From positions 284,177 through 348,176 of the forward strand of contig BJOX01000371.1 of NCBI GenBank assembly GCA_009731375.1: a stretch of 64,000 nt of DNA, read 5' to 3'. The notes beneath the pieces were generated by a model. That model was not told where the DNA came from. It ran no database searches and saw only the letters and a program-made list of their open reading frames with translations. The stretch is from Paulinella micropora. Its lineage: Eukaryota > Cercozoa > Imbricatea > Euglyphida. The position numbers were made by a program, and so were the translations under genes. This document shows, piece after piece, positions 10,601 through 20,429 of the stretch. The stretch's first letter is position 1, and each line of letters opens with the position of its first letter.

Positions 10601-13507
10601 GGGCATCGTTAACACCAGTCCTCCGTCTTTCGGGTCTTTGTAAATGAGATCTTTGAGCGCATGAAACGCTTGCAAAGCCTCTTCGCCCCACTTCTCAAAG
10701 TCTCCAAAATCTATCATTTTCTCCAACTTAGCCCGTGTTGCACCCCAATCGGGTATAAACTGGCTATAGTATTGCGCCATCGCAAGGAATGAGTGCAATT
10801 CAGTGCGGTTCTTCGGTATCGGTCGATTCATAATCTCCTCCCTCTTCTCTTTGGATATCGAGACTCGATTATGGGAGATCTCGTACCCTAAGTATGTCAC
10901 ACTCGTCTTGGCAAGTTGACACTTCTTTAGATTGCACTTCAGGCCAAAAGCTCCGATGCGCCTGAATATATCGGACAAATGATCGATATGCTCCTCCATT
11001 GTGTTAGAGTATACGATAATGTCATCGATATAGCAAAATGCATATTCTCCCGCCTTCTGTCCCCGCCTTCTCATAAAGCCACCGTCAGACAAATCATCGT
11101 ACTGACTGCTCAACATCTTCTGCATCGCCTTCTGGAAAAGTCCTGGGGCTTGCTTGAGGCCCATCGGAAGCACTTTCCATTGGTATATTTCCATACCCAC
11201 CACAAACGCCGTCAGCCATCTGGACTTTTCCTCCAGTGGTATCTGCCAGAAGCCATTCTTAAGGTCAATGACCGAATAGAATTTTGCATTCCGCAGTACT
11301 CTCCTTCCTTCTTCTAATGTCGGGAGAGGATTTCTCTCTTCCTCCAGCACCTTGTTAACACGAGCATAGTTAACTGTCAGGCGCCATTCTCCTCCTGGCT
11401 TCGGCACTATTCTCGGTTGTGAGACTATTGGAGATGTTGATCTCTCAATAAAGTCCTCATTGAGCAGCTGTCTTGCTAGCTCCTCCGCTATCTTCGCCTC
11501 ATCAAAACTCAAATTCGCCCTTCGTGGTGCCGGTGACGGCTCCGCACCCGGTATTTTGTAAATAACCGCAGTGAAATCTTCAGGCTTGAAACCACCTGCA
11601 TGTGGAGGGTCAAAAATTTCCTTGTTCGCCTCTAATTTGGCTTTTAAAAGCTCCTTCTCCTTCTCCGTGCCTACTCCTTCTTCCAATATTTTCCGCGCCG
11701 CCTCTTGAAAATCTTCATCAGACATCTGCTTATGCTGCTTGAGGGGTTCTCTGTCCTCCTCCAAGCCTAAGTCCTCTTCCGAGACATCATCTAGGCCCGT
11801 CTTTTCATACGTGACCGTGTCCGGCTCATCATCTTTACCGAGCTCCACCAGCATGTCAATGAGTCTCGCGTATTGCAAAGGAGCTTTACGGGTGTAAAAA
11901 CCATCAAAGCATGTGAATGCTTGCGGTATCAATTTCAACTTGTCGAGGTCTCTGAGCTTCCGCTTGTATGCACTGCTCTGCTCACGAGTTCCCATACGAC
12001 AAGCCACCACTAGCTGTTGCTTGCGAGAGGGTACCGGTATAGGATGATCAATAAGCCGGTCCCTTATTTCCTGCGCCCATATCGCCTTCTCATTATATGG
12101 CAGGATAATAGTATACGGCTTATTATTTTCGAATAAAGTCCGTAAGCATTTCTTCACTTCAGACAGTGAACGCGGCCACGTGGGCTCGTCACCCCAGAAA
12201 TCAGTAATAAAACTTTTAATAGTTTCTGGTGGAGTATCCGGGATTCGCCCCGTTCTCCTTGGTACAAACGCCTCCCTTTTTTCTTCTCCTACTTTCGCAT
12301 GGAAACAGTATCCGTTAGTAATATGGACATCTGTTCCTACTCCTTCCGCGAATCTCGCCAACGACGGGCTTCTTTGTGCGACACATATAATCTCCTCCTT
12401 TCGCTTCTCGATTAAGTCATCAATAGACTTTTTGTCCCAATGGCATGTCGGAACTGTGACAGTGCACACTTGGGATTCCCAATTGTCGGTCCAGGACAGT
12501 TCATCCGGTCTTACGACATGGGGGTGAACGTACACCTCAAGTGCCTCATGTGCGATGGCCATCTTTTTGTGATCCGTCGCTAGACTCAGCTCATAAGCCT
12601 CATAAGAGTCAGTAGCGTTGAAGGGATCAATATCGTTCTCTTCTCCTCTTTTTACTCCATATATCACTCGCCGTGCGGCGCAATCAATCACAGCCCCCAT
12701 CGTAGCCAATTGGTCATACGATAGTAATATTGACCCGTGGTAACCGGGGACGACATAGAGGTCCATACGGTATACTCGTGCGGATTTCAATTTAAAGGTC
12801 AGTGTGATGATTCCCGTGATATCCGTCCGGCTGCTCACTCCTTTGAGAGTGCCCGTTGACTTTTTCATATTTCCGTCCACCCAGTCCCGGTATCGATTAA
12901 AAAACTTCCTGCCGACAATATTAATATTCGCCATCGTATCATTACCAACTTTTAATATTGTCTTCAATGTTTCACAATAAAGTTCCGTATAACACAGAGC
13001 ATCGGGCCTGTGTATATTGGCTGCGAGAACAAGAACTTTACGTTCCAAATTTTGGAGTCTTGTCTCTAAGTTTTTCAACTCCTCCTTCTTCTCCTCCTGC
13101 TTCACCTCATTAACATTTTTATTATTCTGCGGTACTGGTGCGTTTACTATTTGAGCGACATTGTCTTGTGGTACTTGAGTACACACATTGTCTTTTTGCT
13201 CGCCACCCGCCGCGACCGTAGACATTGAGTCTGTTCGTGGTTGTTTGCTTGGCCGAGGCGATACGTCTGCCATTGGCCTCCTCGCCTCCATCGCAAGTCT
13301 CGCCTTCCTATTTGCATCAGTTATCATTGGTAACCGTGCTGTATGAACGGGTATGAGACTACCTTGGGGCTGCAGTCTCTGTGTACCCACATCTTTGTTT
13401 TCACATAGAGGAAGCGTTGGCCCAGTCTGCACAACAGCATTAGAAAGCACTGTGACTTTAGGGTTAAACTTCACAGTCTTCTCCTTCCTCTCTTCTTCCC
13501 CCTCCAG
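7694..13507 (-). CDS. pol: Pol polyprotein (protease, RT, RNase H, integrase), read through from gag
   Basis: About 1,938 codons, open from just after the gag TGA (13508-13510). The first in-frame start-like codon is GTG at 13474, and numbering below begins there. No ATG lies near the 5' end, so synthesis as a Gag-Pol fusion is likely. The protease region has NDTM near residue 178-181 where retroviral-type proteases usually have DTG or DSG. The RT has the YIDD active-site box and QAPGLFQKAMQ. RNase H shows DTDASKFAIGAVL, TRQREALAVVWAL and RTDHHNLLWL. The integrase has an N-terminal His/Cys zinc finger (...AHPGRQRTH...ACIPCK) and a catalytic core with IDHVGP, CSDRGSDF and GKIERVHR, supplying D, D and E. 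A GPY-type module (WKGPYQIMEQTGPLNYKI) follows. A further tail of about 350 residues with no recognised domain ends in a basic stretch. No chromodomain was recognised. Confidence 0.93.
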   Translation of the reverse strand: MEGEEERKEKTVKFNPKVTVLSNAVVQTGPTLPLCENKDVGTQRLQPQGSLIPVHTARLPMITDANRKARLAMEARRPMADVSPRPSKQPRTDSMSTVAAGGEQKDNVCTQVPQDNVAQIVNAPVPQNNKNVNEVKQEEKKEELKNLETRLQNLERKVLVLAANIHRPDALCYTELYCETLKTILKVGNDTMANINIVGRKFFNRYRDWVDGNMKKSTGTLKGVSSRTDITGIITLTFKLKSARVYRMDLYVVPGYHGSILLSYDQLATMGAVIDCAARRVIYGVKRGEENDIDPFNATDSYEAYELSLATDHKKMAIAHEALEVYVHPHVVRPDELSWTDNWESQVCTVTVPTCHWDKKSIDDLIEKRKEEIICVAQRSPSLARFAEGVGTDVHITNGYCFHAKVGEEKREAFVPRRTGRIPDTPPETIKSFITDFWGDEPTWPRSLSEVKKCLRTLFENNKPYTIILPYNEKAIWAQEIRDRLIDHPIPVPSRKQQLVVACRMGTREQSSAYKRKLRDLDKLKLIPQAFTCFDGFYTRKAPLQYARLIDMLVELGKDDEPDTVTYEKTGLDDVSEEDLGLEEDREPLKQHKQMSDEDFQEAARKILEEGVGTEKEKELLKAKLEANKEIFDPPHAGGFKPEDFTAVIYKIPGAEPSPAPRRANLSFDEAKIAEELARQLLNEDFIERSTSPIVSQPRIVPKPGGEWRLTVNYARVNKVLEEERNPLPTLEEGRRVLRNAKFYSVIDLKNGFWQIPLEEKSRWLTAFVVGMEIYQWKVLPMGLKQAPGLFQKAMQKMLSSQYDDLSDGGFMRRRGQKAGEYAFCYIDDIIVYSNTMEEHIDHLSDIFRRIGAFGLKCNLKKCQLAKTSVTYLGYEISHNRVSISKEKREEIMNRPIPKNRTELHSFLAMAQYYSQFIPDWGATRAKLEKMIDFGDFEKWGEEALQAFHALKDLIYKDPKDGGLVLTMPDFTKQFVVDTDASKFAIGAVLQQEDEEKKLRPIMFISRKLCAAERNYCTRQREALAVVWALKRLREYLWGGPQFTVRTDHHNLLWLMNHEQTGRLARWQAFLSCFDFTMVHLPGKRNVVADSLSRLEFNSEVSALVSTVEMEDLSTDKVYEVSHIEAMEMASGVRYDRTGLRYSPQGPDHGICCELHTQEDAEWSYEVYENAKANIREEEETQEVYAEPPQERRSDLDDDPERIGVRLEDGTIHIASPTAWRQQQAQDPEFKELIQLYQNPDELRMTKAIKDQMKEMGWRDGLLWYKGLHGRYASQPDKWTLWVPESLRRFIFVAAHNCPLLAHPGRQRTHMFVARRFWWKKMKEEIDQAVDACIPCKINKTPLKANFGLIGEFPLHAGMFEFIHIDHVGPFPESKDGYKYLLTAIDRATNYVWIIPVKDVTGKTTAEALIDRIISQIGVPRKICSDRGSDFNNEVIDKLSKYYGMKWQYVTAYNPRANGKIERVHRPLKASLKMYCTKKENQRAWVEAAPSFAFAMNCLPSTALGGSKSSISPYQLVYGREPDIPTSLLHPKDTWADADELFGMRLRVKMEAEQIVRAHREAERRKTDAEGVRQAHLDQIKFQVGDIVLLYHPQVPKGVSSKLFTHWKGPYQIMEQTGPLNYKIRGRGKVQIVNVRRLIKYDPFLLEDESVEEALKRMKDDFKEVPPIHKEAGIDQDDAYRAPIAEKEESEVDSKEKTDRISAVGTQSKSPREHSGKKEKITEAQLRRARNDLINDQPRKAMRSMRSKDVHQEEEGTDTDPNAGNVEIVHERWKEGDAIATIAWVKNVFYLMRPAEQHVADDTLSDLYLMRVVAVPRQMRVTRTLKISSAAKIVQPILQFWRSMDPVEDPKARHYLPVYKDAKSLETWDDTITPRDKDYTAWTIQTLPRGVLDVPFELSLGGIPNKIWDILEQSKFDLTFVGGPPPGKEIRARRRRQ

Positions 13508-13510
13508 TCA
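13508..13510 (-). promoter_or_regulatory. In-frame TGA between gag and pol (readthrough candidate)
   Basis: On the minus strand gag ends GTG GAA TGA, followed in the same frame by CTG GAG GGG and an open run into pol with no intervening stop. A UGA followed by CUG resembles leaky stop contexts of the UGA-CUN type. This arrangement would give Gag and a smaller amount of Gag-Pol without a frameshift. Confidence 0.7.
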
Positions 13511-16204
13511 TTCCACCACCTCGAAACGATTACCTTGAGTAGTGTCCGGGTAGGATGACGTATCGGTCTCCGAGGCAGTGTTGTAGGCCTGAGCTCGACC
13601 GAAATTCGGGTTGGAGCTTGCCCACGAGCCTCCTCCTCCTCTGGGTGGGGGGGCTGGAGCTCGAACAGCTCTCCCTCCATAAGGGGTATATCCCCGACCT
13701 CCTCCTCTTCCTCTCTGAGGGGTTCCCTGCCACCTCGAGGCTCCTCTCCATGTTCCTCGTCCTCGTCCTCCTCCTCCTCCTCCTCCTCCTCCTCCTGCTC
13801 CTGCTCCTCCTTCTCGTCCTCTTTGAGAGGCCTTTAAGTTCTTTTGTCTCTCCCTTTCCTCCTTCTTCTCCTTCATCCTCTTCATGTAGGTAATGATTGC
13901 CTCTCGTAACTCCTCATCATCACACATATTGGCATACCAACCTTCGTTCACAGCGGCAATCTGAAGCATATTGAAAAGGCCCGGTTCCTTGCCTTCCGTC
14001 CTGCTCAGAAAATTTGCCCTTGCTGTTGGGTTCTGCCTATCATGATTGAAAGAGCAGTCTCTGTTCTCCATCTGTGCCTTACACTGCAAGCCCGCGAACC
14101 ACCTCCAACATGCGGTCTTCAGGTCTGGCTCTCTCTGTCTCTTCCAACCGGCAACTCTGTTTGTGTACGTGGCTTGTGCGCCAACAGGTACACCGCCTGC
14201 CTGTGCCGTATGTGCCTCCGTGAGCGAGTCCATGTTTGAGCATGCACTCATCACTTCTTGAAACAGTGCTGACGGAGCAACGCTTTGAACCGTATTTTCG
14301 AACACGTGTGTCTCGAGGAAGTTCTTGGACTTCACTGAGCTAAACGTCGAGCATTGTTGTATGAGCTGAGTAAGCTTACTCGGGTTAACTGTGTGTAACG
14401 CCGAAAAGAAATAGAGGATGATCGACTTGCGGCCATAGAATAGCCCATAGGAGGAAACTACCTCCGTAAGGGTCGCCGCCAAGCCAACAGCACTCCTCAA
14501 ACTCATCGCCACTGTCTCAAAGATTTCAAATCCTATGAGAGTACCAGTGCAGAGATGCTGGTATCCATGAGATTGAAAATATGAAATGAGTGTGGCCACC
14601 GCCAGTTCACACTGAGCGTCTAGGCCTGTTGCATTGTTTCTCTTAATCTCCTCCTTCTTTCTCAAAAACTTGTACTGTGTCAGATCAAATCCCTCCGAGA
14701 CTAGAGATTGGTCAAAAACAGTAACAAGGGCCTCGTATTCCTGCGTTTCGTCGCAAGGAAAAGCCTTCATGCAGGCATTGATCTCTTTGAGCTTGCTCAA
14801 AAGCGAAGCATCAGAGTCTTTGTCTGAGCTCGTCTTGGCATATAGCATGAGACTTGCCACTCCTCCTTTCTTCCCCTTGAAGGCATTTATGATGTTCTGT
14901 CTGTCCTTCTTCTCCGTGTTTGTGACCACCACCGTAGTTGAGCCCGAGGGTGCAGGGGCTGGTGGGGCAGGAGCTGGTGGGGTCAAATATGTCGGAGGGT
15001 GTGTCTTTGCACCACTCACTTTTGCTTTCATTCTTTCCAGTCTCATCGTCTTCTCGAACTCCTCATTCTCTTTCGCCTTCTTCTTCTCAGATATCACCAG
15101 CTTTTGAGCATGAGTGATAAAGGCCACCAATTCAGAAGCAGATCTGAGAAAATTATATTTCTCCACATATTGGTCAACACCTGCTTTGTTGGCGACCGGT
15201 GGTGCGTTACTAAGTGATTTAAGGACAGAGTGATCCTTGGTAGGAATCCATCTCTTCCATGCCTCCTTGTGCAGTAACGCACCCATCAACAGTCTGATCT
15301 TGGTCAGAACTCTGTCGGTCTTCTCTAACTCATCAATCACAGGATGAGTTTCTCCTGCTGCCTTAATGCTTTTTTCCATCTCTGCCTTCCCCTCCTCCAA
15401 GGCCTTTATTTCCATTGTAAAAAAATGAAATATGCCACTCGAGTTTTTCGAACCCAGATTGGTCTTCATTTTTGTTACATCGACTGCCTCCTGACCAGTC
15501 GCGAGGAATCTGGCCGTTGCTCTTGGGTTTGTGTACTGGAGGTAACCCTCACATCGTGGGCCGTATGTACGTTCCCAAATCAGGGTTTGAGTGTACACCC
15601 CAAAGATAGCATCGAGTAATTCAAGGTGGGTGTGTGTGTCCCCAAACTTGATATGCTGTATCTTCTTTCTCTCTTCTGGATCAGAGACCAGTTTGCCGAG
15701 GAGCTGTGCTGTGTTTGATAATAGGATATAGACATCCTTTTTAGCACGACTTTTCTCTCTTCTTTGATCCTGAGGGATCCACACATAGGTGTCCTTCTCT
15801 ACCCCCATCTTGTTATCAAACTCTTCTTTAGTGAGGTCATAGTGGTCTTGCACCCACTGTTGTTCCTCCACTGTGATCTCCTCTCCATCACTATGAATCA
15901 AGTCGATCATTTTTCGTCCTCCTCCTCCCGTGTAGGCAGGTGGTAAGGGATTACCATATGCTCCTCCTCCTCCCGTCTCTTCTTGTTCAAATCCTCCTTC
16001 ATCTTCGTCTCCTCCATATCTTCCTTCATCATCCCAGCCCTCTTCTACTCCTCCTCCTACTCCTTCATCTCCTCCTCCTCCTTCATTCAATCCTCCTCCT
16101 CCTCCTTCATTCAATCCTCTTCCTCCTCCTCCTCCTGCTTCTTCTTCTTCTCTTCTTTGATCTGCCTCCGAGAATTCACTCACTTCGGCGGTCTCTGTCG
16201 ACAT
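13508..16204 (-). CDS. gag: Gag-like nucleocapsid/capsid polyprotein
   Basis: 898 residues from an ATG at 16202-16204. The first 80 or so residues are very rich in Glu and Gly. A predicted helical middle probably corresponds to capsid, although I recognise no specific capsid motif. A Pro/Ala linker lies near residue 400. Near residues 720-745 a C-X8-C-X8-C-X3-H pattern (CWRWFAGLQC...CSFNH) looks like a CCCH-type zinc finger rather than the usual CCHC knuckle. The C-terminal 120 residues form an RGG/Gly-rich, presumably RNA-binding, tail. It is followed in frame by the TGA and pol. Length and position fit Gag. Low-complexity codon runs (CTC CTC on the plus strand) could generate length variants. 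Confidence 0.85.
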   Translation of the reverse strand: MSTETAEVSEFSEADQRREEEEAGGGGGRGLNEGGGGGLNEGGGGDEGVGGGVEEGWDDEGRYGGDEDEGGFEQEETGGGGAYGNPLPPAYTGGGGRKMIDLIHSDGEEITVEEQQWVQDHYDLTKEEFDNKMGVEKDTYVWIPQDQRREKSRAKKDVYILLSNTAQLLGKLVSDPEERKKIQHIKFGDTHTHLELLDAIFGVYTQTLIWERTYGPRCEGYLQYTNPRATARFLATGQEAVDVTKMKTNLGSKNSSGIFHFFTMEIKALEEGKAEMEKSIKAAGETHPVIDELEKTDRVLTKIRLLMGALLHKEAWKRWIPTKDHSVLKSLSNAPPVANKAGVDQYVEKYNFLRSASELVAFITHAQKLVISEKKKAKENEEFEKTMRLERMKAKVSGAKTHPPTYLTPPAPAPPAPAPSGSTTVVVTNTEKKDRQNIINAFKGKKGGVASLMLYAKTSSDKDSDASLLSKLKEINACMKAFPCDETQEYEALVTVFDQSLVSEGFDLTQYKFLRKKEEIKRNNATGLDAQCELAVATLISYFQSHGYQHLCTGTLIGFEIFETVAMSLRSAVGLAATLTEVVSSYGLFYGRKSIILYFFSALHTVNPSKLTQLIQQCSTFSSVKSKNFLETHVFENTVQSVAPSALFQEVMSACSNMDSLTEAHTAQAGGVPVGAQATYTNRVAGWKRQREPDLKTACWRWFAGLQCKAQMENRDCSFNHDRQNPTARANFLSRTEGKEPGLFNMLQIAAVNEGWYANMCDDEELREAIITYMKRMKEKKEERERQKNLKASQRGREGGAGAGGGGGGGGGGRGRGTWRGASRWQGTPQRGRGGGRGYTPYGGRAVRAPAPPPRGGGGSWASSNPNFGRAQAYNTASETDTSSYPDTTQGNRFEVVE

Positions 16205-16990
16205 GATGTCGTAGTAGTGATCAACAGGAGGACAGTGTCAGCTCCTATGTTTGGTTTTTGTTCGTTTGTGTTCTGTTCCTCCTTCAGTCGATTGACTAGT
16301 GAAGAGAGAAACTAATAGAGAGGGTAGGATAAGATTCCCTGTCCTCTATGAAACACTGTTTGTATGTTTGTTTTTGTTTGAGAAAAATAGTCTTTGAGAC
16401 TTTCTCCGATTTCTTGTTCTCCTTACTCAGATTACTTTCTCCTCCTTCTTTTCTATATTGTATCTAGTATGAGGCACTTGGACCTACACACAGATAGTAA
16501 TAGAGAAGCTAGAAAAGCTCTCCTTGAGAAGTCGACAGTCGGTCGGATAGGTTCTCAGACCTACCTTTAGAAAACGATCAGAGATTTGCAAAAATACTCT
16601 GACGTATGTGTGAGATAATGCAGATAAATGCACAAACTAGAAGGGTAGAGTGTTGTGCTCCTGTCCCTATGCTTGTTTGTGTTTTGTGTGTGTTCCTTCA
16701 CTCTTCTGTCCACCTCCTTCTTCTTGGTCTCTGTGTGAGAACAGCAAGAACGACAGAGAGTTTGTATCTGATGTCTCCTTGTGAGCACACAGATACTGAT
16801 TGGGCTAGAGGGTACGAGACACCTGCTTGAGACCAATCAAATTATTTGTTTTGTGAAAGAGTTATGAGGGAGCTGTGTTGGAGTATTTGTTTTCGTCTGA
16901 CGTCCCCGTGTGAGACAGGTCAGTGAAAATTCACTCTGTTGCCTGTGTGGCAAAGCAGAAAGAAATCACCCTAGTGATGTGGACTCCAAA
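16205..16990 (-). other. 5' leader of the retrotransposon, with candidate primer-binding site
   Basis: Untranslated leader between the 5' LTR and the gag ATG. Two bases inside the LTR, the minus strand reads TGGAGTCCACATCACTAG (16971-16988), beginning with TGG as expected for pairing with the CCA end of a tRNA. I cannot assign the tRNA by eye. Short frames on both strands have no features. Confidence 0.6.
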
Positions 16991-17227
16991 TGTAATGCCC
17001 CCAACGATAGCTCGTAAAAAGTCGGTAATACAACCAAACACAGTCCTCAAGAATGAGAATGATGTCTCGTTGTATTAGCTCAGTGAAGCCAAAAAGGAAA
17101 ACGGCAACAGACCAGGAATAAAATGACATCAGGTCCAATCCGGACAAATAATACTGAAAAACAAGCTGGTGCACCTGTCACCAGGAAAAGGTACTTTTTA
17201 CCGGCTATCCGGGGGGTGATGCCTACA
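16991..17227 (-). repeat. 5' LTR of the gypsy-type element
   Basis: 237 bp, direct repeat of 6376-6612. It is followed by ATAG (17228-17231), which matches the ATAG before the other LTR. Confidence 0.93.
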
Positions 17228-18640
17228 ATAGCTAATACTAGTCATAGTGTAAGCCGGTCTAGTTGGAACAATACAAGGCCCAGGGTAAGAAGTACGATGA
17301 GGTAGCATGCTACATGCAGGGGAAAGAACACCTAATCGGTATCCCTTTTTTACATACACACTCCCAAACACCTCAGATGCCCCTATGCTTCATGCAGGCG
17401 TCAAAAAGGCAAAGAATGGAAAGAAGAAAAAGTCCAAGAACAACTAATTTTGGGCCGCCTTTCTCATCGACTGCCACACAAGCGGAACGCGTGTAGATCT
17501 GCCCTTGGGAACGCCCAGCGTCCTCCTAAGTGAGATAGTGACCCCGCCGCATATTGACTGCCGGCCGGAGCCGCCCACCGTGTGGGGGTAGACAAAGAGC
17601 AACCGGACCCACTGGTTCAGACTCTCTCTAATTACTCAGACTGTGTCACAGTGCTGACCTGGTCCAGGACAGTTTGTAGAACTTATCGACCCAACTCGGG
17701 TCGGATCAGACTTATTAATACATTGAAATCGTACGGTAGTATACATATGTGCGCGCCATGCACATATACCGAGGAAACACTGATATGCTGTTACAATAGT
17801 ACGATATTTGATAACAGATAAATTGTCTAACGACATAAAGACTGAGGCGCAGAATACCTCAAATAGGGACTCAGTAGCCTTCAGACCACTGAAAGATAGC
17901 ATTGCCATTATATACCGGGTGGGCCGGCATAATCCCTTCTCCTCCCCGAGCACGCCCATCTCTATGCGCCGTCGCGAGAAGTCAAACATACGCCGCCGAC
18001 CGACCTCGGGATAGAATGCGAATACGAACCTGAGTGACGGTCGTCGCCGCACTTGTATTAATAGATCCTATAATATGCCAAGTTGGGCCTTCCGCCAACA
18101 CTTTCTTCCGCTCTCCGACCGTCTCCCGATATTTCCCGCAACCTCGTGCCTGAAGTGTGGAGTGATATCCGAGTAATATCAAATTCCCCCTGCCCGGTCC
18201 CTAGTCATTCATCGTCCCCCCGACCTAGTGCCGGTCTATACTATCCCGGCCTATATATACTACGGTAATACTATGTTGAGTGTGCCTTGGCACCCATAGT
18301 AATGTCCCATCCGCTTCCTCTTTGCGCTTCCTACCCGAAGCCCGACGCCCCTCGATTCCGCCACTTGAATCCAATTCGAACTTAGCTCACCACTGGAACT
18401 CACCCGCAAACTTGCCACTTGGATCCACCCGAAGTTCCCGAAGACATGCCGCTCTTATCGCGCCCCTGATGATTCTTTCTGGCTTTTACTATGATAGCCC
18501 GCTGATGCCCCCCTGCTCGTTGTAGTCCCGGTCGCTCAGCACAGAGGTAACGTAAGCAAGGAAAGGCTCCCCCGACCTTTGCTACCCCCACCAAGGCCCC
18601 TCCAGCTCTGAAACGCCATGCTTGAAACGAACCTGAGAGC
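17228..18640. other. Unique sequence, no gene recognised
   Basis: About 1.4 kb of balanced-composition, non-repetitive sequence. The longest frames are under 140 codons with no recognisable domain. It may be host intergenic DNA or the remains of an older element. Confidence 0.5.
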
Positions 18641-18643
18641 CGA

Positions 18644-18910
18644 TAACACAGTGTATGTATGTATGTATGTACTATCATGTATGTATGTTATGTTATGTTA
18701 TGTCATCTTATGTCATCTTATGTTATGTTATGTTATGTAATGTTATGTTATGTTGTGTTATGTTGTGTATCTTATGTTGTGCTGTGTTGCGTTGTGTTAT
18801 GTTACGATATGTTATGTTATGTTATGTTATGTCATGTTATGTTATGTCATGTTATGTTATGTTATGTTATGTTATGTATCTATCTATGTATCTATCTACC
18901 TACCTACCTA
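18644..18910. repeat. (TGTA)n, (TTATG)n and (TACC)n microsatellites
   Basis: TATG words give way to a long TTATG-type pentamer array (about 18686-18875), then TATC and TACC tetramers. Cys/Met/Leu/Tyr-only frames here are repeat artefacts. Confidence 0.95.
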
Positions 18911-19146
18911 CCTACCTGACCTAACCATCCTACGTATTTATCCATCGATCTTGTCCTTCTATTTGCTTACAGGCGGCATGTACGTGGTAGATGGCTTGTG
19001 GCGCCTGTAGAAGGCGCCTACGCTGACGACAGACCACACAACACCGCCACACACAAACGTTCCTCCGCCTCCCTTTACCTCGTCCTTTGAAGACCGACCG
19101 TAACGCTGCACACAACCAACCAGCAACAACAGCTCACAACTCCTCC

Positions 19147-19148
<2 letters not shown>

Positions 19149-19199
<51 letters not shown>

Positions 19200-19203
19200 T
19201 TTT

Positions 19204-19277
<74 letters not shown>

Positions 19278-19290
19278 CTTNNNNNNNNNN
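19149..19290. repeat. Poly-C / poly-T run with a 10-N gap
   Basis: About 50 C followed by about 75 T and a 10-N gap at 19281-19290, then T-rich sequence to about 19360. The gap marks an unresolved homopolymer. Confidence 0.95.
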
Positions 19291-19517
19291 TTCGTTCTTT
19301 CTTTTTATTTATTTCGCTCTTTCTTCTCTTTCCTTCTTTTGATTTCTTCTTTTTCTTTTCTGTTTTCACTGCGTCACCGACGCGTCGCTGACGGAAGTGC
19401 CGGAGGGTAGGCTATATAGATACAGTATATACACATATGCATATCTTAAGTGTGTCAAATCCCCTCCCTCCCCCTCGGTTTCTCCCTCCAAAATATGGCT
19501 AAAGCGTATATGTGTGC

Positions 19518-19531
19518 GTTTATTATTATTA

Positions 19532-19582
<51 letters not shown>

Positions 19583-19592
19583 ATTATTATTA
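19518..19592. repeat. (TTA)n microsatellite
   Basis: Trinucleotide array TTATTATTA with two short interruptions. Confidence 0.95.
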
Positions 19593-19669
19593 ATTTGTTT
19601 TGTTTTTTTCTTTCTATGTACAGGCAGGATTGCCAATATTCGACCTGTTATTTGCGAAGAGACCGTACG

Positions 19670-20166
19670 TATACATGCATACATACATACATACATACAT
19701 ACAATGTTACATGCATGCATACATGCATACAAACATGCATACATACTTACATACATACATACATGCATACATACATACATAGGGAGAGGTCTTTCCCTCT
19801 GCTTCAGCAAGCATACATACATGCATACATACATACACACACATACATACATGCATACATACATACATAGGGAGAGGTCTTTCTCTCTGCTTCAGAAGCA
19901 TACACACATACATACATACACATATACATACATACATGCATACCTACATACACACACACACATACATACATACATGCATACATACATACATAGGGATCCC
20001 TCTGTTTCAGAAGCATACATACATACATACACACACATACATACATACATACATACATACATACATACATACACACACAATTACATACATGCATCCTACA
20101 TACATAGGGAGAGGTCTTTCCCTCTGTTTCAGAAGCATACATACATACAAACACACACACATACAT

Positions 20167-20199
<33 letters not shown>

Positions 20200-20423
20200 T
20201 GCATACATAAATACATAGGGAGAGGTCTTTCCCTCTGTTTCAGAAGCATACATAAATATATACATACATACATACATACATACATACATACACATACATA
20301 CAGACACATACATACATACATACATACACACATACACACACACACACATACATGCATACATACATACATAGGGAGAGGTCTTTCCCTCTGCTTCAGAAGC
20401 ATACATACATACATACATACATA
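19670..20423. repeat. (CATA)n minisatellite with GGGAGAGGTCTTTCCCTCTG units
   Basis: Blocks of (CATA)n alternate with a conserved core, GGGAGAGGTCTTTCCCTCTG followed by CTTCAGAAGCATAC. Cores lie near 19781, 19870, 20109, 20218 and 20370, with a shortened one near 19992. The period is roughly 90-150 bp. The same core (with TCCGTCCGCTTC) reappears at 38918 just beyond the viral element, so this array was split by that insertion. Confidence 0.93.
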
Positions 20424-20429
20424 CGTATA
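20424..20429. other. Target-site duplication CGTATA (left)
   Basis: CGTATA directly precedes the left terminal repeat and is repeated at 38877-38882 directly after the right one. Six bases is the duplication length reported for Maverick/Polinton elements. Confidence 0.9.

Larger units (their letters stand above)
6376..17227 (-). mobile_element. Complete Ty3/gypsy-type LTR retrotransposon
   Basis: Two near-identical 237-bp direct repeats (6376-6612 and 16991-17227) bound the element. Read on the minus strand each starts TGTAGGCATC and ends GGCATTACA, the standard TG...CA form with a short inverted TGTA/TACA. The bases outside are ATAG on both sides (6372-6375 and 17228-17231), a 4-bp target duplication typical of Ty3/gypsy insertion. 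Inside, in minus-strand order, are a leader, gag, one TGA, pol (protease, RT, RNase H, integrase) and a 1.1-kb 3' region. The LTRs differ at about three positions, which indicates a fairly recent insertion. Domain order RT-RNaseH-INT places it in Ty3/gypsy rather than Ty1/copia. Confidence 0.93.

Noticed and set aside
13555-16315. Plus-strand Leu/Ser/Pro-rich frames opposite gag
   Set aside because: Shadows of the Glu/Gly-rich minus-strand gag codons.
17123-17305. Short frame shared by both LTRs (MTSGPIRTNNTEKQAGAPVT)
   Set aside because: It lies on the antisense strand of the LTR and is repeated only because the LTR is. No sign of a protein gene.
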